Assembly: GCA_030562195.1 (NCBI GenBank)
Contig: JAUJPP010000012.1
Location: 15,500,001-15,564,000 of the forward strand
Source: Nipponacmea schrenckii
Taxonomy: Eukaryota; Mollusca; Gastropoda; Lottiidae
Direction: 5' to 3'
Length of the DNA stretch: 64,000 bases
This document shows positions 45,621-56,075 of this stretch, piece by piece. The notes under the pieces were generated by a model. The model did no database searches. It saw nothing but the letters and a program-made list of their open reading frames with translations, and was not told where the DNA came from. Each line of letters begins with the position of its first letter. Position 1 is the stretch's first letter. The position numbers were made by a program, and so were the translations under genes.

Positions 45621-47044
45621 CCGGTTTATTACGTATTTCGACGATTTAGTCGAAAACATATTGTAACCGATCGGATTATTTTGTTATTTTGTAATTATTT
45701 ATTATTATTTTATTTTAAACGGTTGTGGTCTGAACTGATAGGAAAAGATAACCCGATTTAAATTTCCGGTTGACCTCTGACCATAGAGGAATTTTATATG
45801 TCAACAAGTTCTGTTGTTTCCTTTCAACAAAAGTTATGAAATAATTTGTTAAATGCAGTGTTTATTTTGGTAACTTGTCAATAGATATATGTAAAAGAGA
45901 ATAATAACATTTGGAATTAATTCCTTCAGAAGTAAGTAAGTATGTTTCATTTACGATTTTGAGCATTGTAGCGTAGCGGCAACGTGACCAAGCAATTATT
46001 TACACTGAATGAACAAACCACATGTTTTTTTTTAGTTAATTTTTACCGGCTGAAATGTGACATATTTTGATGTGCCTCGAAATATCAATACTGAGTGAAA
46101 ATTCTCTACGATCTACTGACTACACTGTTGTCTGAATTGAATTTTGGTAAAGATTTGGTATGAATTTGATCAATTAGGCATATCTATCAATTAGGGCCTG
46201 CCCGGTACAAAATATATCTGAGAGTCAGTGAGAGTCTTTTTTGGGTTGATGGAAATTTTAACCATTTTAGAAGATTATTAGAAAACTTTGCTTTACAGGG
46301 GTTAGAGGGGAATTTTCATCTATGTGATTATTTCAAAAGTAAAATCACTGTCAAACCTTATAGCCTAATAGGCCTATTTCGATTGACACTAAAACAAATT
46401 TGAAATGGCATGCAGTTGAAAATATTATTTTGAATATTCATAAAAGGAGAGTTAAAATTAAGTACCATGCTCAATCTATTTGAGTACGGTAATGAGAATC
46501 ATATTTGATTTCAAAGTAGATCTGGTTATTGGTACCAGTAGGCCTACTTCATGAGTTGACATTTTTACTATGAGACTCAGTAATTTTCAGGAGTCAACAT
46601 TCCAATTCATACAAAACAGTTTGACAAAATACTAGGACAACTATCCTATAATTTATTAAGGTAGGATAGACTTCTATGCCATTTATTATTCAAAACATGT
46701 ATACCCGCTATTATAATGTACTTGAACACCAATATTTATTGCTATAGCCTGTTGGCTATGCATATTACTTTATAGTGTGTTCTGTTTGGTTTCAAACTAA
46801 CATTTTGCAAATAAATTTGAATTGAATTAGGAACATAATTTTGAAACACTCCTGCTGGTCAAAAGGGTGATTTTCTCATGAGAGAAAAGTGTGTGTACAA
46901 TTATCATATTATGATTATCAAGTTTAAATGATAAACAACAGAAATTGTGATGTCGATGATTGTGACATGACAAAATATTATGATTTATTAGACACAGTTA
47001 GAGTGTCAATGTTTAAGGCTAGATCATTACTTGGATACTTTGTC
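45621..47044. other. No recognisable gene
   Basis: AT-rich non-coding sequence with two TAGGCCTA palindromes (46369, 46539). Confidence 0.55.
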
Positions 47045-47135
47045 TCAGCATGGACATAAAATTTTAGTTCTCAAGAATGGTCAATATGAGTATATATTCA
47101 TCAGGGAACTTACCTGGTGTCATAAAGTAACAGAA
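47045..47135 (+). repeat. Dispersed TTAA-end module (copy 2)
   Basis: GGACATAAAATTTTAGTTCT, AAGAATGGTCAATATGAG and ATTCATCAGGGAACTTACCT correspond block by block to 29567-29640. Confidence 0.55.
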
Positions 47136-47668
47136 TCCTTTAAAATCTGGAAAATGCAAAAGTCAAGAACCAAATGTATCTTATGGATAATTACTTAGTT
47201 TTTTGGATACCATATTTTTTTTTTTTTATGTCATTTATGGCAGCAGGTAGCCTATATTTACTATGATAAGAGCTCTTATTGGCCAAGTTTAAAATTTTCA
47301 AATGTTATATTCATTCTTAGACCTATTATCCCTTTAACATCAAAATTACAAAATATGACTTTTAAACGCTTTTCAAAAGCAAAAGTTTTGCCACATTTTT
47401 ACTTGAATGGATCAAAATCTTATCATACATTATTAAATCATATTTATTATACCACATTATAGTATTTTTTATCAATCTGTACATTATACTATTTAAGATC
47501 AAAACCTTGAAATTTCACATTATATTTACTACCGGTACCGATATTTTTAAATAAAAATCATCATTTGTGGCCAATAAAGACCTCAAAACAACAAATGATG
47601 ATGTGATTTAGGCATTAGACTTGCATAATATACAGTACAGGAGCCTGTTTCACGAAAACTTAACTTGA
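47136..47668. other. No recognisable feature
   Basis: AT-rich non-coding sequence. Confidence 0.55.
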
Positions 47669-48335
47669 GGGTGTTGCCTGGTCTATTTCATGTTTTGGAA
47701 AAAATTGAATTTATATATGAAAGAATGATTTCTGGAGACTGGTTATGCATTTATTGATGATTTGGGGTCCTGCTCTTCAGTTTAAATCAGACTGCATGTC
47801 AATCAGAGTTTTTTTAATGTGTTGACAGCCCTTTAAAAATGCCATAAAAATTGGACATTTCAAACCTTTAATTCAGGATTAAAAAAATGTGAATGGATCA
47901 ATCTACATCAAACTTGGCACATATGTAGACAATTACAATACAAACAAAATGTCACATTTTGGTCGGTAACCATGGAAATGTGAAAATTTCAAGTGAAAAA
48001 GTGAAAAAATTTCCAGGAGCCAAACTAAGTGGAATTTTTAAAAACCCAAGCGACATTTTTTTTGTAATTGAATAAGCTTTCCAACGAGACCAAGATCGTC
48101 GAGTTAACATAAGAAATGACGGATTAATCTGGTATTGAATAGGGCACAATTTTCCATGAAATCGAAATTTTAGTGAAAAACACCAAGATACATAAATCAT
48201 TGCGGTTCTTTTCTTGTTTTATGGTTGTGATTTTAAGAAAGAACAATTACCTGCCATCTGGACACAAAAGTAATAATCAATTATCGCAAAAACTCAAAGA
48301 ACCTTCAGTTCTGTGCTGACCACTATTACGAATAC
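47669..48335 (+). repeat. ~650-bp dispersed repeat, copy 1
   Basis: It is nearly identical to 58391-59031: both begin GTTGCCTGGTCTATTTCATG (one base differing before it) and end near CTGTGC.GACCAC. The 82-codon minus frame at 47952-48200 is not preserved as a gene-like unit in the other copy. Copy 1 contains a stretch near 47980-48020 (repeated GTGAAAA) missing from copy 2. No TIR, LTR or poly-A tail was found. Confidence 0.9.
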
Positions 48336-48344
48336 AATGGTCCG

Positions 48345-48440
48345 ATTGGTCAATCAGTAAAATTGGAGTTTTTATAACCAATCAGGTTACTGTATTTCTT
48401 AAAATCTTGATTGTATCTTGTGAAATTTTGTGATACAGGT
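48345..48440 (+). repeat. Dispersed repeat around CCAAT motifs (pair with 54955-55075)
   Basis: GATTGGTCAATCA, ACCAATCAGGTTACT and GT.TTTCTTAAAATCT occur in the same order in both copies. ATTGGTC and CCAATCAG give it an imperfect inverted-repeat character. Confidence 0.5.
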
Positions 48441-50124
48441 CCCTGGTTGATATTGCAAGGCTATTATTTGTGCCTGTACAGCAGTATATTGCAGTTCATA
48501 AATAACCTATGTGCTTTGTTCATCATAAAAAATGTGCTGAGTCATTTCTTATAATATTAATTTACGTGTATGAAAACTGATAAATCAAACTTAGACCTAA
48601 GTAAGTAAAAATAAGTAAGCTTTCTGATTTTCTTCTGAATTTTTTTTTTAAGAAAACAAAGTTTCATTTGTATACTCCCATAATAAGCCTCTTAGAATAA
48701 ATATGCTGGATTATGATGTCACATGTAATGTAAACAGAGAAATATGACTGATATGTTAACATTACTGCACCAGGCCATTAAAATAGTAATTTAAAACTTC
48801 AAATACCCAGCATAGGTCAACATGGTACTGGTGCCTTCCCTTGTTTTTCAACTTTTTCTAGTACATGGGATAATCACTAAAATTGAACATGACTTGCCAA
48901 ATGATAGATAACCTAAAACAGACACTGCTGATTTCCTTAACAACAGGTCAATTATTAGTGATAAGTTCACAGTGATAAGATCACTGATATTAAACGGTGA
49001 CCATTTCACCTCAACCCCCTTCATCTTACACTAATTACTCTATCACGGTGAAGAGGTACAGTAACATTGTGATTTGTAATGGGAGTTTTTATTTGGCACC
49101 TCATTGATCAAATGAAGACAGGTAAATGTTATGAAGTGCAACAACAGTTCAAAGCTTTTACTAAGGCATTGTAGGTTTTCAATAAATCTTCACAATGTCA
49201 AGCTATTTTGAACCCTGTCTGTATTTGTACGTTGACTGCAGTAGTCAGTCACTTTTTTTACGGTATCATTGAGATTTGTAAATGTAGGGATTTGATCAGA
49301 TTGTACTTGAGGGAATACAGACTTTCTGTGGAGGTTGCTGATTGGCTGTATAATTTTCTTTCAGACAATCCAATCTCTTATCGCCGATGAGCGGCTATTG
49401 CAGTCAAGGTATAATAAGTACAAATTTGTAATAGCTTTGTGAATGTGTATTGAATAAAAAATTACATCTTGTAGGTCAGTTCATCAAAATCTCCTCAAAG
49501 ATTTTAAAGCAAATTTGATTAAAACTTGGTAAAGCAGAACCTTTCTTAAGAGACCATTCAAGGGAATAATCAAAAACAGTCTCTTAACGAAGGTGGTCTC
49601 TGGTCAGGCGGTCGCTAATTAGTTGTTTATTACACTGGAAACATGTAGGGGGACTTGATTGTGATATCATATTGAAAATGGTGTGAATATAATGTATACA
49701 GTGTAAACTAATACATGATATTTAAAGTTTGAATAAATATACCATTTTGAATGTGATAAACATTAGTTTAAAAACACTATGTCAGTTCTCTATTGCCATT
49801 TAAATTTATTATTCATGTTTTTAATAGTTGCCTACATATTTGTTTGAAGACGTGAATTAATGAATTTTTACTTGGATGACCCTACACAGTATTTTTATTG
49901 AAGGGGTGGTTTATTTGTTATTTTGTCAGTAATACTACTTTGATTCTATTTTGTTTTTTAAATAAAATGTTTTGCATTCAGTTACAAATATTTCTGTTGT
50001 AACAAGTTGCACTGAATTTATAAGTTGAATGATTCATTGCCAAAATTTATTCTGATTTTGGTTAAGACCTAACAATTGGAGCACTCGTTCAAATGACTGA
50101 ATGTTTTATGTTGAGGGCAATTTT
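48441..50124. other. No recognisable gene
   Basis: AT-rich non-coding sequence; the frame at 49208-49390 is of chance length. Confidence 0.55.
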
Positions 50125-50658
50125 TATACGCCCACATGAAATGCGGGGGCAGATATTATCGTTTTCCCACATCCGTCAGTCCGTCGGCCTTTCAGTCCGC
50201 CCGTCGGCCTTTCCGTCTGTCCGTCCACAATTGCTCGTGAACACTCTACAAGGTGTAATTCTTGACAGATTTAGCTGAAACTTGATATGAATGTTTATGA
50301 TCACACAAGGATGAACCCTATTGAAAATCAGCAAATTCGGAAAAAAATTTAGTATGAGTTCCTGCCCTTGTTCTTGAATGGCTCGTAAACACTCTACAAA
50401 TTCTTGACTGATTTTGATGAAACTTGGTGTGAGAGTATGTTATAACTCAAGGATAAACCCTATTGAAATTAGCGAAATCGAAAAACATATAGTATGAGTT
50501 ATTGCCCTTGTTCTTGAAAACGACTTCAATTTTAGCTTGTAAACACTCTTGAGAGAACAATTTTTAATGGATTTTGATGAAACTTGGCTTGAGTATTTGT
50601 TATCACCCAAGGATGAACCCTATTGAAAACCAGTTAAATCGAAAAAAATTTAATATCA

Positions 50659-50666
50659 GTTATTGC
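50659..50666 (+). repeat. Left 8-bp target site duplication of the hAT element
   Basis: GTTATTGC, part of the host core phrase AGTTATTGCCCTTG. Confidence 0.9.
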
Positions 50667-51731
50667 TAGTGCTCACAGGAATAGTGATTTTTGCTATTCG
50701 ACTATTCGACAACATAATTCGATTTGTATTCGATTAATCAACGATATTTTCTATTAAAAATTGCATTGAAAAATCAGCTTTGATATCGGTGAAATTTGCT
50801 GGTTTTCTCTCTTGCAATTCAGATTTACAACAGTACTATAAATAACTCGCTTTGAAAGGGTATTTCATGACATACAATTATTATTTATTACATGCCAGTT
50901 GCGTTTTGAGGAACAATAAACCTGGTAAACAATAGAATAAAACGTATTCAGTTCTAATTGATAAAAAAATCAAAGTACCAAAATAAAAGAAAACCATACG
51001 AAGTGAACCTTCTTTCTTCTGATTGGATAATTACATGTTTCTATTTATACCAGCTAATCAAAAGTTAAATACTTTGATTATCCAGCACTAGTTATATAAA
51101 CGAGATGCGACACTGAGAGACTTGACAACACAATCTATATATAACTTGGTACGGGGATTATCTCGAAATAATTCCTAATAAATTGCTTAAAAATCAGTTA
51201 AACAAAATCTTGTGCTAACCAAAGCGGTCTGTACTTCCAGGCATGAGATTAAAATAGATCCACGGATAGTTGTTTGTCTACATTTAGATAGAAAACTGAA
51301 CGTTTAATTCTTAAAAATTGTATTGCACTGCGGTTGCATATGACCAAATTGATTCCCGTGGATTCGTCCTACTGTATATCCGGGTCGGTTCATCTAATTA
51401 GATTTTACAACGCACATTTTGTAATCTTAGAACTAGGATACAACAGTAGTAATCAAGAACTATTGTGTGCGAATTTATGTTGAATTTTGAATCATCAGTA
51501 GCAGTATGGGGTGATTTATTTAAAGTTAAATATTTCTAAACAACACTCTTGCATTAGCCGGCATATGACTGCCGTTAAAAGACAATGTTGTTCAAAGGGG
51601 AGTTTTAAACACGTCTGAATGTATTTTCATTTAATCTTGTTTATAGGCGAAAAATCGAATAGGAAAATCCGATTCGAATAACTGCAAAAATGGCTTCGAA
51701 TAGTACTAATCGATTATTTGTGTGAGCACTA
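50667..51731. mobile_element. Non-autonomous hAT transposon, 1,065 bp
   Basis: Termini are perfect 11-bp inverted repeats: TAGTGCTCACA at 50667 and TGTGAGCACTA ending 51731. Inside both ends are several ATTCGA/TTCGAAT motifs (subterminal repeats). An 8-bp duplication GTTATTGC flanks it, and joining the flanks restores the CCGT-element core phrase seen in other units, so the insertion site is proven by paralogy. TIR sequence and 8-bp duplication are hallmarks of the hAT superfamily. No frame long enough for a transposase (usually over 500 residues) exists, so it depended on an autonomous partner. Confidence 0.9.
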
Positions 51732-51739
51732 GTTATTGC
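51732..51739 (+). repeat. Right 8-bp target site duplication of the hAT element
   Basis: GTTATTGC, identical to 50659-50666. Confidence 0.9.
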
Positions 51740-53124
51740 CCTTGTTTTTGAAAACTTTTTCAATTATTAGCTTGTAAACACTCTACAAAGCAGTTATTGA
51801 CTGATTTTGATAAAACTTGCTGAAATTGTTTAATATCACCAAAGGATGAACCCTTTTGAAAATAGAAAATATCGAAATATATTTAATACAAATTATTGCC
51901 CTTGTTCTATAAAATGTGTTGGATTTTTACCTTGTAAACACTCTACAAGTCACAATTCTTGAGCGCTTTTTGACATAACTTGGCATGAGTATTTGTAATC
52001 ACCTAAGGATGTACCCTAGTGAAATTCAGTTAAATCGAAAAATATTTAGTATCAGTTATTGCCCTTGTGTTTGAAAACGCGTTCAATTTTAGCTTGTAAA
52101 CACTCTAGAAAGAACAATTCTTAATGGATCTTGATAAAACTTGGCTTGAGTATTTGTTTTTATACGCCCACATGAAATAGGGGGAACCCTATTGAAAATC
52201 AAATATATTTAATTCGAATTATTGCCCTTGCTTTATGAAATGTGTTCGATTTTTCCTTGTAAACACTCTACAAGTCACAATTCTTGAGCGATTTTGACGT
52301 AACTTGGCATGAGTATTTGTAATCACCTAAGGATGAACCCTATTGAAATTCAGTTAAATCGAAAAATATTTAGTATTAGTTATTGCCCTTTTTTTGAAAA
52401 CGCGTCAAAATCTTTGGCTTGTAAACCCTCTAGAAGGCACAATGATTTACAGATTTTGACACAATTTGCTGAAATTGATAATTATCACTCAAGGATGAAC
52501 CCTATTAGAACAAGAAATATCATAATATTTTATTGCCCTTGTTATTTCAAATGATTTCAATTTTTGTCAAGTCACATTTCTTGACTGATTTTAACGGAAC
52601 TTGGTATGAGTATGTGGAATCACCTAAGGAGGAACCCTATTGAAAATCTGAGAATTTCTAAAAATATTTAATATCAATTATTGCTCTGTTTTTGAAAAAA
52701 ACATCAAAATTTTAGTAAACACTTAGAAGGCACAATGCTTTACAGATTTTGACAGAACTTGCTGAAATCATTCAAGGATTAACCCTATTGAAAAGAAATA
52801 TCACAAAATATTTAATATGAATTATTGCCCTTGTTCTTTAAAACGCGTATGGATTTTGATGAATTTTGTTGAAATTGTTTATTAACATCCTAGAGTGAAT
52901 CCTTTTAACAATCAAAGATACTGAAAATCTATAATGAGTTATTGCCTTGTTATTAGGTATAATTATTGACTGATTTGAAGGAAACTTAGTAATATAATAA
53001 TAATATAATGTAATAATAATACATTTATCACCTTAGAAAAGAAGTATATGTACATTTTATTTTTTATTCAAAATCAATGCTGCCAGTGGGCGTATATATA
53101 TTACCTTGCCTGGCAAGCTATCTT

Positions 53125-53448
53125 AAATACTCCTAGGAGAAACTAAAATTTAACTTTGTCCTAGTGTAAACTCAAATTGTAATTGGACCTTGTCCTAGTA
53201 CAGACTCCAATTAGAGAATCTTGTAGGAGAATTTAAAATTAAAATTGAACTTTCTTCCAGTGTGAAATCAAAGTCTTTACTCATATTGGAGTTTGTGGTA
53301 CGGTGAATTTAGATAATCTTAGTGCAAATTTTCTTTGTTCTAAATAGGGTTAATCGAACTAGTAATTTAACTAGACCTGTTGTTTGATTGAAATATTTTC
53401 TACTCATTTTGTATTTATTGAAAAGTGAATAACAAATTATATTTAAAA
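53125..53448. other. Degenerate short repeats, no gene
   Basis: GTCCTAGTGTAAACTCAAATT, GTCCTAGTACAGACTCCAAT and TTCCAGTGTGAAATCAAA between 53155 and 53275 suggest a loose ~60-bp repeat. No coding signal. Confidence 0.4.
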
Positions 53449-53454
53449 AGGAAC

Positions 53455-53460
53455 TTTATT
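53455..53460 (-). terminator. Polyadenylation signal for the decayed minus-strand coding sequence
   Basis: AATAAA on the minus strand, 118 bases beyond the stop codon at 53578-53580, in a plausible 3' UTR position. Confidence 0.45.
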
Positions 53461-53577
53461 CATATGTGAAACATATAAAACGTAATAAATTTTAGCATAA
53501 AATAAAAACTTAACATCACAATGTTGAAACACATAATATTTCAGAAGCACAATATAATAGCAGAATGTAAATGTCAA

Positions 53578-54169
53578 TTACATATGTTCATATTGATATG
53601 AAATTACATTTAGTAACCATCGTAGATTGTTCACATCACTGGACTTTATTCTGACACATACCAACTGTTGAAGAATGGCAATTGGTTGAGCAAGCAAGTC
53701 CTGCAAGTTTACACCAACTACCCTTGCAGGAACATAAGTTTGTGTTTTCCAGTTATTATACAACCTGGATGATTTGATGAGTGTCACTGGCTTTAATGCA
53801 CATGGATCTGCTTCATCAAGGTTTGGGAAAATGCTGCTTTCTATGAGCTCTCACCTCTGAAAGTGTCTTTTAGAATGCCAAAACTACAATAAAGTTCATA
53901 GTAAGTTGTGACGCCCGTCTTCATGGTATTCCAAACATTGCAAGGTAAAACTCTAGCGTCTGTGTTGGTCCGATCTGCTGTCCAACAACATAACCAACTG
54001 CATACTGCTTACATTTGGATTGTAAGAATTGGATTGCTGCTTGCTGGCGAACTTCAAATAGTTCTCAGTAATAATTTTTCTGATCTTGCTGTGTGGAGTA
54101 CTTGGCTCTGAAAATGGGGTTGACTTCTGCTAAAGACCACAGTGTGAAATGACCTTCTTGTAATGGTTC
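53578..54169 (-). pseudogene. Decayed coding sequence, unrecognised protein
   Basis: Reading the minus strand from 54169, protein-like text runs in three successive frames. First: FTLWSLAEVNPIFRAKY, an in-frame stop (54065-54067), then ELFEVRQQAAIQFLQ, YAVGYVVGQQIGPTQ and LEFYLAMFG up to a stop at 53921-53923. Second frame: KTGVTTYYELYCSFGILK to a stop at 53841-53843. Third: SIFPNLDEADPCALK, YNNWKTQTYVPARVVG and LQDLLAQPIAILQQL to the stop at 53578-53580. That is two frameshifts and one nonsense change in about 590 bases, with no introns and an AATAAA downstream, consistent with a retrocopy or decayed transposon gene. I do not recognise the family. Coding origin is inferred from composition and continuity across frames. 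Confidence 0.55.
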
Positions 54170-54275
54170 TTAAATACTGTTACTGTTACTATTTTTGACC
54201 AAGTTTGAGATTTTATTACAATACTAAGAGATTGTATTTCTATGTTTAACTGTATTGGGTATTTTTACACTAATC

Positions 54276-54323
54276 AACTGGTCATTTTGACCACTTACTA
54301 ACTGGTCATTTTGACCACTTACT
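54276..54323 (+). repeat. Perfect 24-bp tandem duplication, each unit a hairpin
   Basis: Two exact copies (54276-54299, 54300-54323), each containing TGGTCATTTTGACCA, in which TGGTCA pairs with TGACCA across three bases. Confidence 0.9.
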
Positions 54324-54744
54324 AATACTGGTGGTTATCTGTTCTAAATAAAGTAAAAATACAAGTATATGAAATGAAATACTTGTGATTTGTGATTATT
54401 AATCATACTTGTATAGTTTTTTAAATATTTGAAATAGTGTCATAAAGTTATATTTGAATATAAATCATTGACAAGGATAATAAAATATTTATATAAAAAC
54501 TAGATGATAAAAAGAGATGTTGACAGGTTTTTCATGTTGATTTATTGTAACAGGTGATAGAAAATCATCATCTGATTTGATTTGACAAGGTGACTTATAA
54601 GAAAATATCTGTTTTAGCATATACTGTTTGTTTTGGATATTTCAAGGTAAACATTCTTCAAAATTCTGACCTGGATTTCTTAATGTTTTTGAAAATATAC
54701 GTTAAAGGGATAGGTTTGCTAGTGTCGAGAGATGTCGGTATTGA
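54324..54744. other. No recognisable gene
   Basis: Non-coding. TTAAAGGGATAGG at about 54702 resembles a TTAA-type transposon end without a clear partner. Confidence 0.45.
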
Positions 54745-54885
54745 ATATATGTAAGTAGTCTACAAGAAATGAATAATCCCTTCAAAAATACATCAAACTA
54801 TATATTTTACTCGCTATTTCTATATACGGTATATTATTTTTTTGAAAATAGCTAGAGTCTCAAAAAAACAAGAGTTGTCAATTAA
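54745..54885 (+). repeat. Dispersed repeat, copy B (pair with 34500-34640)
   Basis: ATGTAAGTAGTCTACA, TTCAAAAATAC, TTTTACTCGCTATTTC and AGAGTCTCAAAAAAAC in the same order as copy A. Confidence 0.55.
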
Positions 54886-54954
54886 ACAAACAAATATAGG
54901 CACATAGATTTTATTTTTTAAGTTCAAATTAAAAGAAACCTTAAGGGTCTTCTT

Positions 54955-55075
54955 CTGGAAAAATTGCAATCACCTGATTGGTCAATCACAAAAATTGATA
55001 ATAAAATTTAGTTTAATCATCCAATCAGATTACTCTGTTTCTTAAAATCTGGATTTATCTTATTTTTCAAGAACA
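54955..55075 (+). repeat. Dispersed repeat around CCAAT motifs (pair with 48345-48440)
   Basis: CTGATTGGTCAATCA, CCAATCAGATTACTCT and GTTTCTTAAAATCTGGAT match the 48.3-kb copy. Confidence 0.5.
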
Positions 55076-55529
55076 AGGAGACGTTTCGCTAAGTTTTAGT
55101 GGGTTTTTAAAAGGTTTTATAAGTTAGAGCCAAAACAATGCCCAAGAATGATTCTTAACAAGGTGTATTTTTGGGAAGCTGTTGAGTTCGCCTTTATGAT
55201 GTTTGTTACATGCTCCTTTTAATAATGACATTAAGAATTGACCAAGTTGAAGAATCATTTTATTTGTCAATTGCTCTTTTATCTTATCTCCTAGATCAAT
55301 TGGTGTGTTTAAAGAGATCTGGGCATCTAGATATTAATGGTGTCATTATCTCTGAATATTACAATATCTCATTTGTTATGATTTGATTTGACAAGATGAG
55401 ATTTATTTGTTTTGATTTTGGTTGATCTTGGATATTTCTTTTAAAATGGTATCATTGATGATTGAATGATATTCCATAAGGTATATAGACATCTAATAAA
55501 GTTAAGTGTTAAGTTTTAGTTTATATTAG
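55076..55529. other. No recognisable gene
   Basis: Non-coding. GATTTGATTTGACAAG at about 55381 also occurs near 54574, a weak local duplication. Confidence 0.45.
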
Positions 55530-56075
55530 TGATGATATCATGGAAATAAAGGGTTTTTAATGAACTGTTTTCCAGTTATTGGCCATGACTTAGTAAAACT
55601 TTCTTTTTAAATACGGTACTACAAAAACTATATTGTTTATTTGATTTTAATGAAATTTGGTTTATTTATAACAATGAGATTCTGGTCAAGTTCGAATTTG
55701 ACAATTTCTAAATAACAGTTTTTTTGAGTTATTACTCTGAACACAGCCCTTAGAGCCTATAGTTTTCATCCAATTTACATGAAACACACATGATAAATTA
55801 TGTTAATTGTCACACAATAACAGTTTATGTTAGATTTTTATGAAATTTTGTTTGTTTCTTTAAATCAATAATTGTATAAGTTTTGGTATGATTTGATACA
55901 GATTGATAACAACCATTGATATACTGATATATCAGGGATGTGGGCAGTTGTTGTTAGAAACAACTTGGTCAATAATTACTAGTGGTATAAATAGATAGTC
56001 ATGACACCTGGTGAATATATTGACAAAGTTTAACACTATAAATTTTCTGTCCATTCTAAGAGGTATCATACCTTT
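55530..56075 (+). repeat. Decayed CCGT-type repeat joined to inverted TTAA-end module
   Basis: GATTTTAATGAAATTTGGTT, GAGTTATTACTCTGA and AGTTTTCATCC echo core units; GTTTTGGTATGATTTGATAC also matches 43145-43165. From 55985, AGTCATGACACCTGGTGAAT, CCATTCTAAGAGGTATCA and ACCTTTAAA match 43230-43319. So the same junction of the two elements occurs at both loci. Confidence 0.5.

Larger units (their letters stand above)
50125..53124 (+). mobile_element. Long CCGT-type molluscan element interrupted by a hAT element
   Basis: Starts TATACGCCCAC (50125) with degenerate GTCC tracts, ends GTGGGCGTATA (53086-53096) and TTACCTTGCCTGGCAAGCTA. About twelve ~160-bp core units remain after removing the 1,065-bp insertion at 50667-51731. 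At 52161 a second TATACGCCCACATGAAAT begins and breaks off into the core (GGGGGAACCCTATTGAAAA), a scar of an internal duplication like that at 39142. The G run is interrupted, so this copy is older than the one at 38713. Confidence 0.85.
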
